A stretch of 64,000 nt of DNA from Methanococcus maripaludis (GTDB lineage Archaea; AGJL01; Methanococci; Methanococcales; Methanococcaceae): the NCBI RefSeq assembly GCF_013760955.1, contig NZ_JACDUL010000003.1, positions 254,872 to 318,871 of the forward strand. The letters are read 5' to 3'. The position numbers were made by a program, and so were the translations under genes. This document shows positions 27,193 through 35,796 of this stretch, piece by piece (the stretch's first letter is position 1; the number at the start of each line of letters is the position of its first letter). The notes beneath the pieces are model-generated. The model was not told the origin of the DNA and made no database searches. It saw nothing but the letters and a program-made list of their open reading frames with translations.

Positions 27193-28391
27193 CACAGTTT
27201 CGAGCGGTAAACTACCAAAGTATTGTCTTTAAATTCATAATTTTTAATATCGACCATTTCCAAATTAACATATTTTTTCAAATATATTCCAACATCTCCT
27301 GCGATCGTAATTTTAACTCCTTTTTTAAGATATTGGTTTATTAACTCTGCCAGTTTTTCGATGTTTATTTCTTCGCAGGTGCATCCAAAGTCCCCACCAA
27401 CAATTACCATTCCATTCTCAAACAAACTTAAAAAATCAGATATCGCATAATCTATTGCTTTTAAATCGAGCCCAGGATTTATATTTTTTACAATTGTATA
27501 TTCTTCCTTTTTTTCCACATTCATCCGGTTTTCGATTTTAAATTTTTTAAGGCTGTTTTTTATTTTCTCAAAACTTAAAAAATTTGAACACAATTCAATT
27601 GCAAAAATTGAATTTTCTATAAAGTGACTTCCAAGAATAGATTCATTGAATTCGAAGTCATTTTTCAAATAATTAAATTTTAAAGGGTATTTTGAAATTA
27701 TATTTGCATTTTTAACGACTTTTAAATTTTTATGATTCACATCGAAAATATTAATCACATCGTCGTTAATAATTGCGATTTTGGAATTTTTTAGAGAATC
27801 TATTTTTATAGAAGCACTTCTCATCCCTCTCGCAATTTTGTAGTTTTCCAAAATATTTGTTAAAATAGAATATTTTGAAGAAACAATCCCGAGTGAAATT
27901 TCAAATATAAAAAAGTCGTAAATTTGAAGTTTTCTTTCATCACTTAAATTATTTAATATATTCAGCACAGTTATCGGAGTAATCGATCCATCATTACTAT
28001 TGTGACAGTAAACAGTATATTCTTCAGACAATATATGTTTTAAAAGTTCAGTGGTTGTAGTTTTTCCCTTAACTCCTGTTACAGTTATCATTTTTTCGAT
28101 AACTCCTGGATACTTTTTAGAAATGATTTCAGAAACTGCATCGTGAAACGTTTTAAATTCAACATCGATAGGACAGTGCACTGGTGCTATAACTTCTGTA
28201 TAATTTGAAAAATCCGGCATTTCTTTTTTTGAAATTATTTTAAATTTTGATAAAATATTTTTATTACACTCTTTAAATTTTTCATCTCGCTCCAATTTTC
28301 CATAGATATCCCAAATTACCGGATTTTTCCCGGATTTTTCATATTCTACTGCAAGATCCAAAGCACCGTGATTAATATCGATGATTAACAT
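27189..28391 (-). CDS. cfbE: CfbE-like Mur ligase (coenzyme F430 synthesis)
   Basis: This 400-residue ATP-dependent ligase is of the MurC-F fold. In F430 synthesis, CfbE performs the last step, closing the carbocyclic ring of 15,17-seco-F430-17-acid. The P-loop is ITVTGVKGKTTTTELLKHIL near residue 104. A Mur-type central domain (ENRMNV) and a C-terminal dinucleotide-like domain with IVGGDFGCTCEEIN follow. The lack of a peptidoglycan pathway, the length and the nearby cfbA and cfbC support CfbE. GGTGAATAA precedes the ATG. Its stop codon overlaps that of the HD gene by a few bases, in convergent orientation. Confidence 0.75.
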   Translation of the reverse strand: MLIIDINHGALDLAVEYEKSGKNPVIWDIYGKLERDEKFKECNKNILSKFKIISKKEMPDFSNYTEVIAPVHCPIDVEFKTFHDAVSEIISKKYPGVIEKMITVTGVKGKTTTTELLKHILSEEYTVYCHNSNDGSITPITVLNILNNLSDERKLQIYDFFIFEISLGIVSSKYSILTNILENYKIARGMRSASIKIDSLKNSKIAIINDDVINIFDVNHKNLKVVKNANIISKYPLKFNYLKNDFEFNESILGSHFIENSIFAIELCSNFLSFEKIKNSLKKFKIENRMNVEKKEEYTIVKNINPGLDLKAIDYAISDFLSLFENGMVIVGGDFGCTCEEINIEKLAELINQYLKKGVKITIAGDVGIYLKKYVNLEMVDIKNYEFKDNTLVVYRSKLC

Positions 28392-28469
28392 TTATTCACC
28401 AGAAAATTGTTTTTGTTACATTTTTAAATCATTAATTAATATTTCTTGGGAATTATCCGAGGGATAGTT

Positions 28470-28736
28470 TTGAGTATTACAGAAATTTTCGAATTAATTG
28501 TTAATTTATACAGTTTATTATTTGAACAGGTTTTCGGGCATTGTGGTGTATATTATCCGTTATTTGTGAGTGGAATTGTTTCCATATCTGTTTTTTTCAT
28601 TTTTAGGGGTCCAAATAAAAGTATTATTGCGTTGATAATAACTGCCTTGATTATTATGGCATTTTCAGTAACCCCTTATGCATGCAAACTTGTTGCACTC
28701 GTTCTTGTGGCCGTTTTTTCAGTATTTTTTTTATAG
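28470..28736 (+). CDS. Small membrane protein with three to four helices
   Basis: The product has 88 residues, nearly all hydrophobic. Likely helices are at about residues 3-22, 30-48, 53-68 and 70-88, the last ending LVALVLVAVFSVFFL. A short loop carries RGPNKS. The TTG at 28470 follows CGAGGG at six bases; a TTG at 28446 is in frame but has no binding site. It is divergent from cfbE and convergent with fetB. No family is recognised and the function is unknown. Confidence 0.5.
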   Translation: MSITEIFELIVNLYSLLFEQVFGHCGVYYPLFVSGIVSISVFFIFRGPNKSIIALIITALIIMAFSVTPYACKLVALVLVAVFSVFFL

Positions 28737-28763
28737 TGTTGGTCAGATCGGTACGATAATTTA

Positions 28764-29498
28764 TTAAGATATTTGATAGATAAATTCTTTATAAAGCAGG
28801 TAACAGGCAATTGTAACAGAAAATATGTTCGAAGACATTATCATCCACATTATTGTTATCTGAATCTTTGCAGCTTCTAAAGGGTCAGTCCCTGCAAGAA
28901 GCATTCCAACCATTGCCCCAGGAATGAATATAAGTCCAACTGCCCTTGTAGAGTTTAAATGCGGTGTCAGTGCCGCCCGAACTGCTTTTTTAACAAAACT
29001 ATGTACCGATTGTTTTTCAGTTGCCCCAAGTGCAAGATAACCCCAAAGTACATCTTTTTCGGATTTTAAATCACTCAAAAATCTTTCAAGCCCTATTGAC
29101 ATTGCATTTGTAGAACCCCCAATAACCATGCCCATTAAAGGAATTAAGTAACGTACTTCGAATAATATTGTTTTTGACAGGGTTAAGATAGTCAAAGCTA
29201 TAATCGCAATGGTAAGATTCGATAAAAATGCTGTGAATACAATTTTTCTGTTTTTTTCTTTTGTTACGTTTCTTTTGACCATGAACGCTGAAACTGATAT
29301 CATAAATAGTATCATAATTCCCGCATAATAAATTCCTAGATCAAATACGATAACGATGATATATCCCAAAATAAAAAGCTGAACCAGTGCCAAAAGTTCT
29401 GCGACAAATATTTCTTTTCCGATACCGAGTTTTTCCTTAAATATCAATATTAAAGAAAGTAACACAAATGAAAAGGAAATTAAAAGAGATTCAAACAC
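28764..29498 (-). CDS. fetB: FetB-like (UPF0014) metal-export permease
   Basis: This 244-residue membrane protein has about seven predicted helices. The signature region YLIPLMGMVIGGSTNAMSIGLERF, followed by ALGATEKQSVHSFVKKAVRAALTPHLNS and GLIFIPGAMVGMLLAGTDPLEAAKIQ, is that of the FetB/YbbM permease family, implicated in iron export in Escherichia coli. No FetA-type ATPase is adjacent, so the partner, if any, is elsewhere. It begins 13 bases after the ATP-grasp gene and is probably in the same operon. The start is GTG 29498, with a weak binding site. Confidence 0.85.
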   Translation of the reverse strand: MFESLLISFSFVLLSLILIFKEKLGIGKEIFVAELLALVQLFILGYIIVIVFDLGIYYAGIMILFMISVSAFMVKRNVTKEKNRKIVFTAFLSNLTIAIIALTILTLSKTILFEVRYLIPLMGMVIGGSTNAMSIGLERFLSDLKSEKDVLWGYLALGATEKQSVHSFVKKAVRAALTPHLNSTRAVGLIFIPGAMVGMLLAGTDPLEAAKIQITIMWMIMSSNIFSVTIACYLLYKEFIYQIS

Positions 29499-29511
29499 TT
29501 TTTATCATCTT

Positions 29512-30369
29512 TTAGCTTTTTTTGTATTTTATAAGGCACTCTGCAATTCTTTTATCAACATCGATTCCAAGAGATCGAAAACCAATTGTACCCGGAGCAG
29601 TGTTTACTTCGACAATATAGTATTCACCCTCTTTAGGCAGGATATCGATTCCCATAATATAACCATTCATGCACTCAGAACACTTTAATGCCATTTCTTC
29701 AAGTTCTGAGGATACGTTTAAAGGCTCAATTCGACCACCAATATGAAGATTGGTTATGAAGTTATCGCTAACTCTTCGATAACCCCCGATAACATCCCCG
29801 TCAATTACGAGTATTCTCATATCTTTATATGTGTCCCCTTCTTTAAAATCCACATACTCCTGAATCAGTTTGTTCTCCCAGATTGCATTTCTTGAAAGTT
29901 TCTTTAACTCAGAATCTGAATTTACACGATCCACTTTCGTCCCACATTTTGAAAAGGAATTTTTTAATACAACAGGATAATCCATTTTAGTCGTGTTTAA
30001 AAAGTGTTTTCCGTCCTCGTAATCACGAACCAGTGCAGTTTTTGGCGTTTTTAGTCCGTTTTTACTAAGTATTTTTGCTGCTTTAAATTTATCTGATGAA
30101 TTGTAAATTGTTTCAAGCGGGTTTATGAAATAGTGCCCTTCTGATTCCAGATTTTTTAGAACCTGCCATGAAAAAAGGGTCAACCTATCCAAATAATCCC
30201 CAATACCGCATCTTGAGTGTATCAGGTCTGTTTCAATATTAAATTCAGTATCAATCAATAAATTATCGCTAGAAAGCAGTAATACATCACATTTTTCGCC
30301 CAAATCTTCAATAGCTTTTTTAATGGAGTTTACTGTAGAGCCTCCTTCTACACAGGCAATCGTTATCAT
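29512..30369 (-). CDS. RimK-family ATP-grasp ligase (MptN/CofF-like)
   Basis: This 285-residue ATP-grasp protein forms amide bonds between carboxylates and amino acids. NPLETIYNSSDKFKAAKILSKNGLKTPKT, YPVVLKNSFSKCGTKV (ATP lysine), GDTYKDMRILVIDGDVIGGYRR and IMGIDILPKE with VEVNTAPGTIGF (Mg-binding Glu/Asn) mark the fold. In methanogens this family includes MptN, adding glutamate to tetrahydromethanopterin, and CofF, adding glutamate to F420; sequence alone does not let me choose. GGGTGAATA precedes the ATG. It is flanked by the protease gene upstream and fetB downstream on the same strand. Confidence 0.75.
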   Translation of the reverse strand: MITIACVEGGSTVNSIKKAIEDLGEKCDVLLLSSDNLLIDTEFNIETDLIHSRCGIGDYLDRLTLFSWQVLKNLESEGHYFINPLETIYNSSDKFKAAKILSKNGLKTPKTALVRDYEDGKHFLNTTKMDYPVVLKNSFSKCGTKVDRVNSDSELKKLSRNAIWENKLIQEYVDFKEGDTYKDMRILVIDGDVIGGYRRVSDNFITNLHIGGRIEPLNVSSELEEMALKCSECMNGYIMGIDILPKEGEYYIVEVNTAPGTIGFRSLGIDVDKRIAECLIKYKKS

Positions 30370-30389
30370 TATTCACCCAATATTAACGT

Positions 30390-31517
30390 TTAAATGAATG
30401 AGTATATCATTGAAGCTAGTATCACCAGCCATACAAATATACTTATCGAGTTTAAATTTCTTTCACTGATTATCCATCCAACCAAATTTGCGAGTTTTGA
30501 AACTAACCAGTTATTCTTTCTAAAGTCCCTTATTGTATCAGGTAATGCCATCCAGATGTGATATCCATCGAGAGGGGCTGCTGGAAGTAAATTGAAAAAT
30601 CCTAAAAGCATGTTTAATAGTGAAGTCCAGTAAAGCGTTTGAAGTACATATAATACGGTTTTTGAAGGTTCTGAAACTATCCCCATTTTTCCTTCTTCTG
30701 ATGTATTTATAAAATACGAATTTACTTCGTTATTTCTTAAAACGACCAATTTGACAGTTTGTTTTGGTTCTATATCACTTACTGCATTGTAAAAATCATT
30801 TAAAGAATTAACCGTTTTTCCATTTATAGAATAAATTACATCGCCTTCAAAGATTATTCCATAAGCTGGAGCATCTTCTAAAACTTCAGTTATCGTTAAG
30901 TTTGAATTCATTCCTGTAAAATAGGGCATTGCAAAAAGTACGAGGAAAAACACAAGTACATTTGAAATCGGGCCTGCTGCTGCAATTGCACCTCTGATTT
31001 TAGGTTTTGAATCCTTAAATTCTTCGCCGAGTTCTACAAATGCACCCATAGGAATTCCCAAAGCCATTAAAAGTCCAGAACTCTTTATCTTCTGCCCAAA
31101 TGATGCTGCAACAATCCCATGTGAGAGCTCGTGAATTGTAACTCCAATAATTATTGCCAAAATTCCTGGAATCCATGGAATTGTACTTCCAAATAAAAAT
31201 ATAATCGGTTTAGCAGCTTCTTTTTCAACAGTTCCATCAAAAAGTCCAACAGTGGATAGAATAAATGCATAAAATGTGTAAATACTTATTACAACACATA
31301 CGGGAATTGAAAGATATGCAAGTTTCTGCCATATTTTGTATTTTCCAAGTTTTTTTATCGTATTCATTCCAATTTGTGTTCTTAAAATACCAAAAATTCC
31401 CAGGTATGTTTTTAAATCTAAATTAATTCTCAATTTATCTTTATTATAATTTGTAATATACAGAACTGTCCAAAATATTAAAAAAAACAACAGTACTGCG
31501 GTTGACGTAAGTTCCAT
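30390..31517 (-). CDS. Site-2-type (M50) membrane metalloprotease
   Basis: This 375-residue intramembrane protease has an N-terminal helix, then HELSHGIVAASFG near residue 129 with the HExxH zinc site inside a membrane segment. A PDZ-like domain follows (ITEVLEDAPAYGIIFEGDVIYSINGKTVNSL), then NLLPAAPLDGYHIW, the second zinc-binding motif with LDG. Terminal hydrophobic helices complete the M50/RseP architecture. Such enzymes cut membrane-bound regulators; the substrate here is unknown. GGTGAAG precedes the ATG. It is the first gene of a minus-strand run, divergent from the PadR gene. Confidence 0.88.
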   Translation of the reverse strand: MELTSTAVLLFFLIFWTVLYITNYNKDKLRINLDLKTYLGIFGILRTQIGMNTIKKLGKYKIWQKLAYLSIPVCVVISIYTFYAFILSTVGLFDGTVEKEAAKPIIFLFGSTIPWIPGILAIIIGVTIHELSHGIVAASFGQKIKSSGLLMALGIPMGAFVELGEEFKDSKPKIRGAIAAAGPISNVLVFFLVLFAMPYFTGMNSNLTITEVLEDAPAYGIIFEGDVIYSINGKTVNSLNDFYNAVSDIEPKQTVKLVVLRNNEVNSYFINTSEEGKMGIVSEPSKTVLYVLQTLYWTSLLNMLLGFFNLLPAAPLDGYHIWMALPDTIRDFRKNNWLVSKLANLVGWIISERNLNSISIFVWLVILASMIYSFI

Positions 31518-31599
31518 TTTTTCTTCACCGTTTGTAATTATCAGAGTTACAAATAAAAATGTTTCAAAAGTACTTAACTTTTTATATTATATATAATAC

Positions 31600-31619
31600 A
31601 ATATATCTTAAGATATATT
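31600..31619. promoter_or_regulatory. 20-bp perfect palindrome, probable PadR operator
   Basis: AATATATCTTAAGATATATT is perfectly self-complementary. It lies directly downstream of a TATA-like stretch (about 31580-31597) and about ten bases before the padR start, where a bound dimer would block transcription initiation. PadR proteins usually repress their own operon from such palindromes; binding here is inferred from position. Confidence 0.6.
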
Positions 31620-31629
31620 TTGTGATACA

Positions 31630-32088
31630 ATGAAGCATGGTAAAAAAGTAAAGGAACTAATAAAAATTTTGATACTAAAATTTCTTGAAAAAGAACCCCT
31701 TCATGGTTACCTTTTGATTTCGAAAATCGGAGAAATCACGGGAATTTCAGTTAGCCCGAGCATGGTTTACCCGATATTATCCAATCTAAAAACTAATGGC
31801 CTTATTGAAGTTGAAAAAACAGAAGATAGGGGTAAAAAAATCTACAGATTAACTGAAACAGGTTATTCATTTTTAGAAAAAAACCGTGAAAAAGTAGATT
31901 ACTGCATGAAAAAATCTGAAGCGCTTTACTATTTCCACAATGGCGGCGGAAGTGAACTTAAAAAAGCGGTTCATTTGGCTTTTGAAGAATTTATTGATAT
32001 GGATGAAGAAAAAAGGAAAAAAATAGGCGAGATAATGCAAAAATGCGCAAAAGATATTCGTTATCTAATTGAATACGGGGATGAATAA
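31630..32088 (+). CDS. PadR-family transcriptional regulator
   Basis: This is a 152-residue winged-helix repressor. The DNA-binding part, ILILKFLEKEPLHGYLLISKIGEITGISVSPSMVYPILSNLKTNGLIEVEKTEDRGKKIYRLTETGYSFLE, is textbook PadR (the HGY and Y-P-L-L-type helix). The C-terminal helical dimerisation arm is short. GTGATACA precedes the ATG. It leads a four-gene export operon (ABC ATPase, MATE, ABC-2 permease), and a 20-bp palindrome lies just upstream, so drug-responsive autorepression is likely. Confidence 0.9.
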   Translation: MKHGKKVKELIKILILKFLEKEPLHGYLLISKIGEITGISVSPSMVYPILSNLKTNGLIEVEKTEDRGKKIYRLTETGYSFLEKNREKVDYCMKKSEALYYFHNGGGSELKKAVHLAFEEFIDMDEEKRKKIGEIMQKCAKDIRYLIEYGDE

Positions 32089-32089
32089 C

Positions 32090-33064
32090 ATGTATGCAAT
32101 CGAAGTAAAAAATCTGGTAAAAAAATTTGATACGAATACTGCAGTAAATAATGTCTCGTTTAATGTTAAAAAAGGAGAAATTTTCGCATTTTTGGGTCCA
32201 AACGGTGCTGGAAAAAGCACCACAATAAACATGCTCACAACACTACTTAGATCAACATCGGGCAGTGCATTGATTTCAGGATTTGATGCGTCTAAAGATC
32301 CTAAAAAAGTTAGAAAAACCATAGGAATTGTTTTTCAAGATTCTACCCTCGATAATCAATTAACAGCTTATGAGAATCTCTATATTCATGGAAAAATATA
32401 TGGATATAAAGGAGAGGACTTAAAAAAGAGGATTGATGAATTATTATACTTCGTAGAGCTTTTGGAAGTTAAAGACACGGTTGTAAAAAATTTCAGTGGG
32501 GGAATGGTTCGAAGACTTGAAATTGCAAGGTCACTAATTCACGAACCCGAAGTTTTATTTTTGGATGAACCTACAATCGGACTTGACCCTCAAACCAGGT
32601 CACATATCTGGGAGTATATCCAAAAGATGCAGAAAAAAAATAATATGACCATATTTTTAACTACCCACTATATGGATGAAGCAGAGCTTTTGGCCGATAA
32701 AGTTGCAATAATCGATAACGGAAAAATTATTGCCGAAGGAACTGTAAACGAGCTTAAAAAAATCGTTGGACATGATTGCATTTCTATAAAATTTGAAGAA
32801 ATTCCAAAAGACTTGGATTCGAAAAAGTGTGAACTTAAAGAAGATGGCAGAGTACATTATTACACTGAAAATGCAGATTCTGAAATTCCAAAAATATTCG
32901 AATTCGCACAGGAACATGGCCTGAAAATTCAGGAAATAAGCTATAAAAAGCCAAATTTAAATGACGTCTTTATAAAATTAACTGGAAGAGAAATAAGGGC
33001 TGAACGGGAAAACTCAAAAATAAGTATGCGTCCTCTAATGATGATGGGAAGGAGAGGATTTTAA
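32090..33064 (+). CDS. ABC transporter ATP-binding protein (DrrA-like)
   Basis: This is a 324-residue ATPase. Walker A is GPNGAGKSTTINML. The signature is FSGGMVRRLEIARSLIHEPE, Walker B is VLFLDEPTIGLDP, and the H-loop is FLTTHYMDEAE. The C-terminal ~90 residues resemble the DrrA-type extension. The ATG at 32090 begins two bases after the padR stop, with GGGGAT upstream. It pairs with the ABC-2 permease two genes downstream, although a MATE gene lies between. Confidence 0.9.
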   Translation: MYAIEVKNLVKKFDTNTAVNNVSFNVKKGEIFAFLGPNGAGKSTTINMLTTLLRSTSGSALISGFDASKDPKKVRKTIGIVFQDSTLDNQLTAYENLYIHGKIYGYKGEDLKKRIDELLYFVELLEVKDTVVKNFSGGMVRRLEIARSLIHEPEVLFLDEPTIGLDPQTRSHIWEYIQKMQKKNNMTIFLTTHYMDEAELLADKVAIIDNGKIIAEGTVNELKKIVGHDCISIKFEEIPKDLDSKKCELKEDGRVHYYTENADSEIPKIFEFAQEHGLKIQEISYKKPNLNDVFIKLTGREIRAERENSKISMRPLMMMGRRGF

Positions 33065-34447
33065 ATGAAAACCACCAAAGGTGTTCAAAACCTACTTGGA
33101 GACCCTAAAAAAGCCATTGTAAAAATCTCGATACCCATGGTTATTGCAATGTCTTTTCAGTCGTTATACAACATAATCGATGCAATATGGGTTGCAGGAC
33201 TTGGATCTGACGCTCTTGCAGCAATTGGATTATTCTTTCCATTCTCGTTCGCATTGATAGCGATTTCAAACGGTGTAGGAATTGGTGGAAGTTCCGCAAT
33301 TTCAAGACGAATTGGACAGAATAATAAGAGCGCAGCAGATAATATTGCGGTTCATTCCGTCGTACTTGGAATAATTCTTGGAATTTTATTAATTAGCTTT
33401 ATTCCATTTTTGGGGACCATTTTTTCAGTTATCGGAGCATCTGGAATCACAGTTACAATGGCAGTTGAATATTCCACAATTTTATTCGGCGGTGCTGTTG
33501 TACTGCTCTTTACAAATATTGCAAATGCAATTTTGAGAGGAGAAGGAGACACTAAAAGAGCCATGTATGCAATAATTCTTGGATCAGTTTTGAATATCGT
33601 CCTAGATCCGATTTTTATATATGTATTGAATATGGGCATTGCAGGTGCCGCATGGGCCACATTGCTTTCCATGTTAATTACAAGCCTTTTATTTGTATAC
33701 TGGCTTTTCGTAAAAAAAGATACGTTTGTGAATATTCATTTTAAGGATTTTAAAATGAATTTGAACATTATAAAAGAAATATTCTCAATAGGAATTCCTG
33801 CTTCCGTTTCACAGCTTACGATGGCTTTTTCAATGTTTTTATTGACTGCAATTGTAGCAAAAGCTGGTGGAAACGATGGAATTGCAGTTTTCTCCACCGG
33901 CTGGAGAATAGTGTCCACAGGGGTCATTCCTATGGTGGGATTTGCAGCAGGAGTTACTGCGGTAACTGGAGCAGCGTATGGCTCTGCAAATCCTGAAAAA
34001 CTGGAAATTTCATACAAATATGCTATAAAAATGGGAATTCTCATTGAATTGGTGGTTGCAGCGTTAATTTTATTATTTGAAAATCAGATTGCTTATTTAT
34101 TTACCTACTCGGAAACTTCAGTGCATATTTTGGGAGATTTGCTCGTATTTTTAAAATACATGTTTGTATTCTACCCGACAATGCCGCTTGCAGTGCTTAC
34201 TGCTGCAATGTTTCAGGGCGTTTCAAAGGGAAAAAATTCATTGTTTATTTCATTCCTAAGAACGATAATCCTGCAAGTTCCAATGGCATACCTCTTTGGA
34301 GTAGTATTTAACCAGGGGCTAACAGGCGTCTGGTTTGGAATGATTTTAGGGCACGTTATTGCAGTATCCATTGCATTTTTACTTGGACTATACACAATAA
34401 AACAATTAAAAACAACATTAACACCAGAAACTGTAAAATTTAGATAA
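33065..34447 (+). CDS. MATE-family multidrug efflux transporter
   Basis: This 460-residue membrane protein has twelve predicted helices in two similar halves. GDPKKAIVKISIPMVIAMSFQSLYNIIDAIWVAGLGSDALAAIGLFFP and later ANAILRGEGDTKRAMYAIILGSVLNIVLDPIFIYVLNMGIAGAAWAT are classic MATE blocks. The family exports cationic drugs or metabolites using sodium or proton gradients. The ATG follows the ATPase stop immediately, with GGAGAGG upstream. Its position between the ATPase and permease genes of an ABC exporter is unusual. Confidence 0.9.
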   Translation: MKTTKGVQNLLGDPKKAIVKISIPMVIAMSFQSLYNIIDAIWVAGLGSDALAAIGLFFPFSFALIAISNGVGIGGSSAISRRIGQNNKSAADNIAVHSVVLGIILGILLISFIPFLGTIFSVIGASGITVTMAVEYSTILFGGAVVLLFTNIANAILRGEGDTKRAMYAIILGSVLNIVLDPIFIYVLNMGIAGAAWATLLSMLITSLLFVYWLFVKKDTFVNIHFKDFKMNLNIIKEIFSIGIPASVSQLTMAFSMFLLTAIVAKAGGNDGIAVFSTGWRIVSTGVIPMVGFAAGVTAVTGAAYGSANPEKLEISYKYAIKMGILIELVVAALILLFENQIAYLFTYSETSVHILGDLLVFLKYMFVFYPTMPLAVLTAAMFQGVSKGKNSLFISFLRTIILQVPMAYLFGVVFNQGLTGVWFGMILGHVIAVSIAFLLGLYTIKQLKTTLTPETVKFR

Positions 34448-34456
34448 GTGATTGAT

Positions 34457-35218
34457 ATGGACGCATTTTCAGCTATGCTTTACAGACAACTTAGGAGATT
34501 TACCCGTGCAAGATCCAGGGTAATTGGATCCTTATTAAACCCGCTAGTTTGGCTAGTTTTCTTTGGAATCGGATGGAGCAGGGCCTTTAATTTCCCTGCA
34601 GCAAGAGAAATATTTGGTGGAGTTGACTACTTGACGTATTTGATTCCAGGAGTAGTTTCAATGACAGTATTTAGCGGAAGCTTCATTAGCGGTGTTACTG
34701 TTATATGGGATAAACAGTTTGGATTTTTAAAAGAAACGTTAGTTGCCCCAACTTCGAGAAGCGAAGCAATTTTAGGTAGAATTATGGGGGACTCCCTTAC
34801 AGCACTCGTTCAAGGTGTTTTAATAATGGTACTGAGCCTTTTTTTAGTATCATTAAACCCGTATGGAATGATTCCGGTGGTTTTTACAAGTTTTGTTCTA
34901 GCCACAGCATTTGCGAGTGTTGGAATGACCCTTGGATTAAAAATAAACAGCCAAGAAGGTTTTCATTTGATATTTGGTCTTTTAATGCAACCGTTGATAT
35001 TTTTGAGCGGTGCATTTTATCCGATAGATGCAATGCCGATTTGGATGAAAACTCTGGCATACTTAAATCCACTAACATATGCTGTTGATTCTGCAAGATA
35101 TTTTCTGGCAGGTTTTTCGAGATTTCCAATTATGCTAGATGTCTCGATTTTAGTGATTCTCAGCATTTCTCTCGTAATTATAGCCATGTATACGTTTGAA
35201 AAGGCAGTTATCGAATAA
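34457..35218 (+). CDS. ABC-2 type exporter permease (DrrB-like)
   Basis: This is a 253-residue membrane subunit. A cytosolic N-terminus (LRRFTRARSRVIGSLLNPLVWLVFFGIGWS) is followed by about six helices, including the ABC-2 motif region KETLVAPTSRSEAILGRIMGDSL and the LMQPLIFLSGAFYPIDAMPIWMKTLAYLNPLTYAVDSARYFL block conserved in DrrB-type drug and polyketide exporters. ATG 34457 is preferred to GTG 34448, since AAGTGAT then acts as the binding site. It is the last gene of the PadR operon. Confidence 0.88.
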   Translation: MDAFSAMLYRQLRRFTRARSRVIGSLLNPLVWLVFFGIGWSRAFNFPAAREIFGGVDYLTYLIPGVVSMTVFSGSFISGVTVIWDKQFGFLKETLVAPTSRSEAILGRIMGDSLTALVQGVLIMVLSLFLVSLNPYGMIPVVFTSFVLATAFASVGMTLGLKINSQEGFHLIFGLLMQPLIFLSGAFYPIDAMPIWMKTLAYLNPLTYAVDSARYFLAGFSRFPIMLDVSILVILSISLVIIAMYTFEKAVIE

Positions 35219-35308
35219 TTTCTATTTAAAACGTAAGTTATATATGGCTGTAAAGTAAAATAATCCTAAATATTAAAAATGAATTCAAAAATATTACAGG
35301 TGCATATT

Positions 35309-35749
35309 ATGGAAGCATTGGTTTTGGTAGGTCACGGTAGCAGACTCCCACACTCAAAAAACGTTGTTACAGAAGTTGCTGAAAAAATAAAAGCAAGAAA
35401 TATTTACGACATTGTAGAAGTAGGTATGATGGAATTCAACGAACCTACAATCCCTGAAGCGATAAAGAAAGTAATTGATGCAGGCGCTAAAAAAGTAATC
35501 GTAACCCCGGTATTTTTAGCTCCAGGAAACCATACTGAAAGAGATATTCCAAAAATACTTGGAATTTATGAAGGAGACGATGATTGTGGACATCACCACC
35601 ATCACGACCACGATTGCGAACACCATCACCACCATCACGACACTGAAAAGGTAGATATTCCAGAAGGTGTTGAATTAGTTTACAGAAAACCGATGGGTGC
35701 AGATGATAGAATTATAGATATAGTCCTCGATAGAGCTAACGGACTTTAA
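35309..35749 (+). CDS. cfbA: Sirohydrochlorin cobalto/nickelochelatase CfbA
   Basis: This 146-residue chelatase inserts Ni2+ into sirohydrochlorin in F430 synthesis and can insert Co2+ for B12. The opening MEALVLVGHGSRLPHSKNVV carries the catalytic His, and TPVFLAPGNHTERDIPKIL the second. Residues ~91-112 form a His-rich loop (GHHHHHHDHDCEHHHHHHD), typical of small archaeal CbiX and thought to store metal. ATG 35309 follows GGTG; an ATG at 35279 would add ten residues. It is convergent with the Get3 gene. Confidence 0.92.
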   Translation: MEALVLVGHGSRLPHSKNVVTEVAEKIKARNIYDIVEVGMMEFNEPTIPEAIKKVIDAGAKKVIVTPVFLAPGNHTERDIPKILGIYEGDDDCGHHHHHDHDCEHHHHHHDTEKVDIPEGVELVYRKPMGADDRIIDIVLDRANGL

Positions 35750-35796
35750 TTTAAATTTTTTTAATTTTAAAAAAATAAAAAAAGTATTTTATTTAA

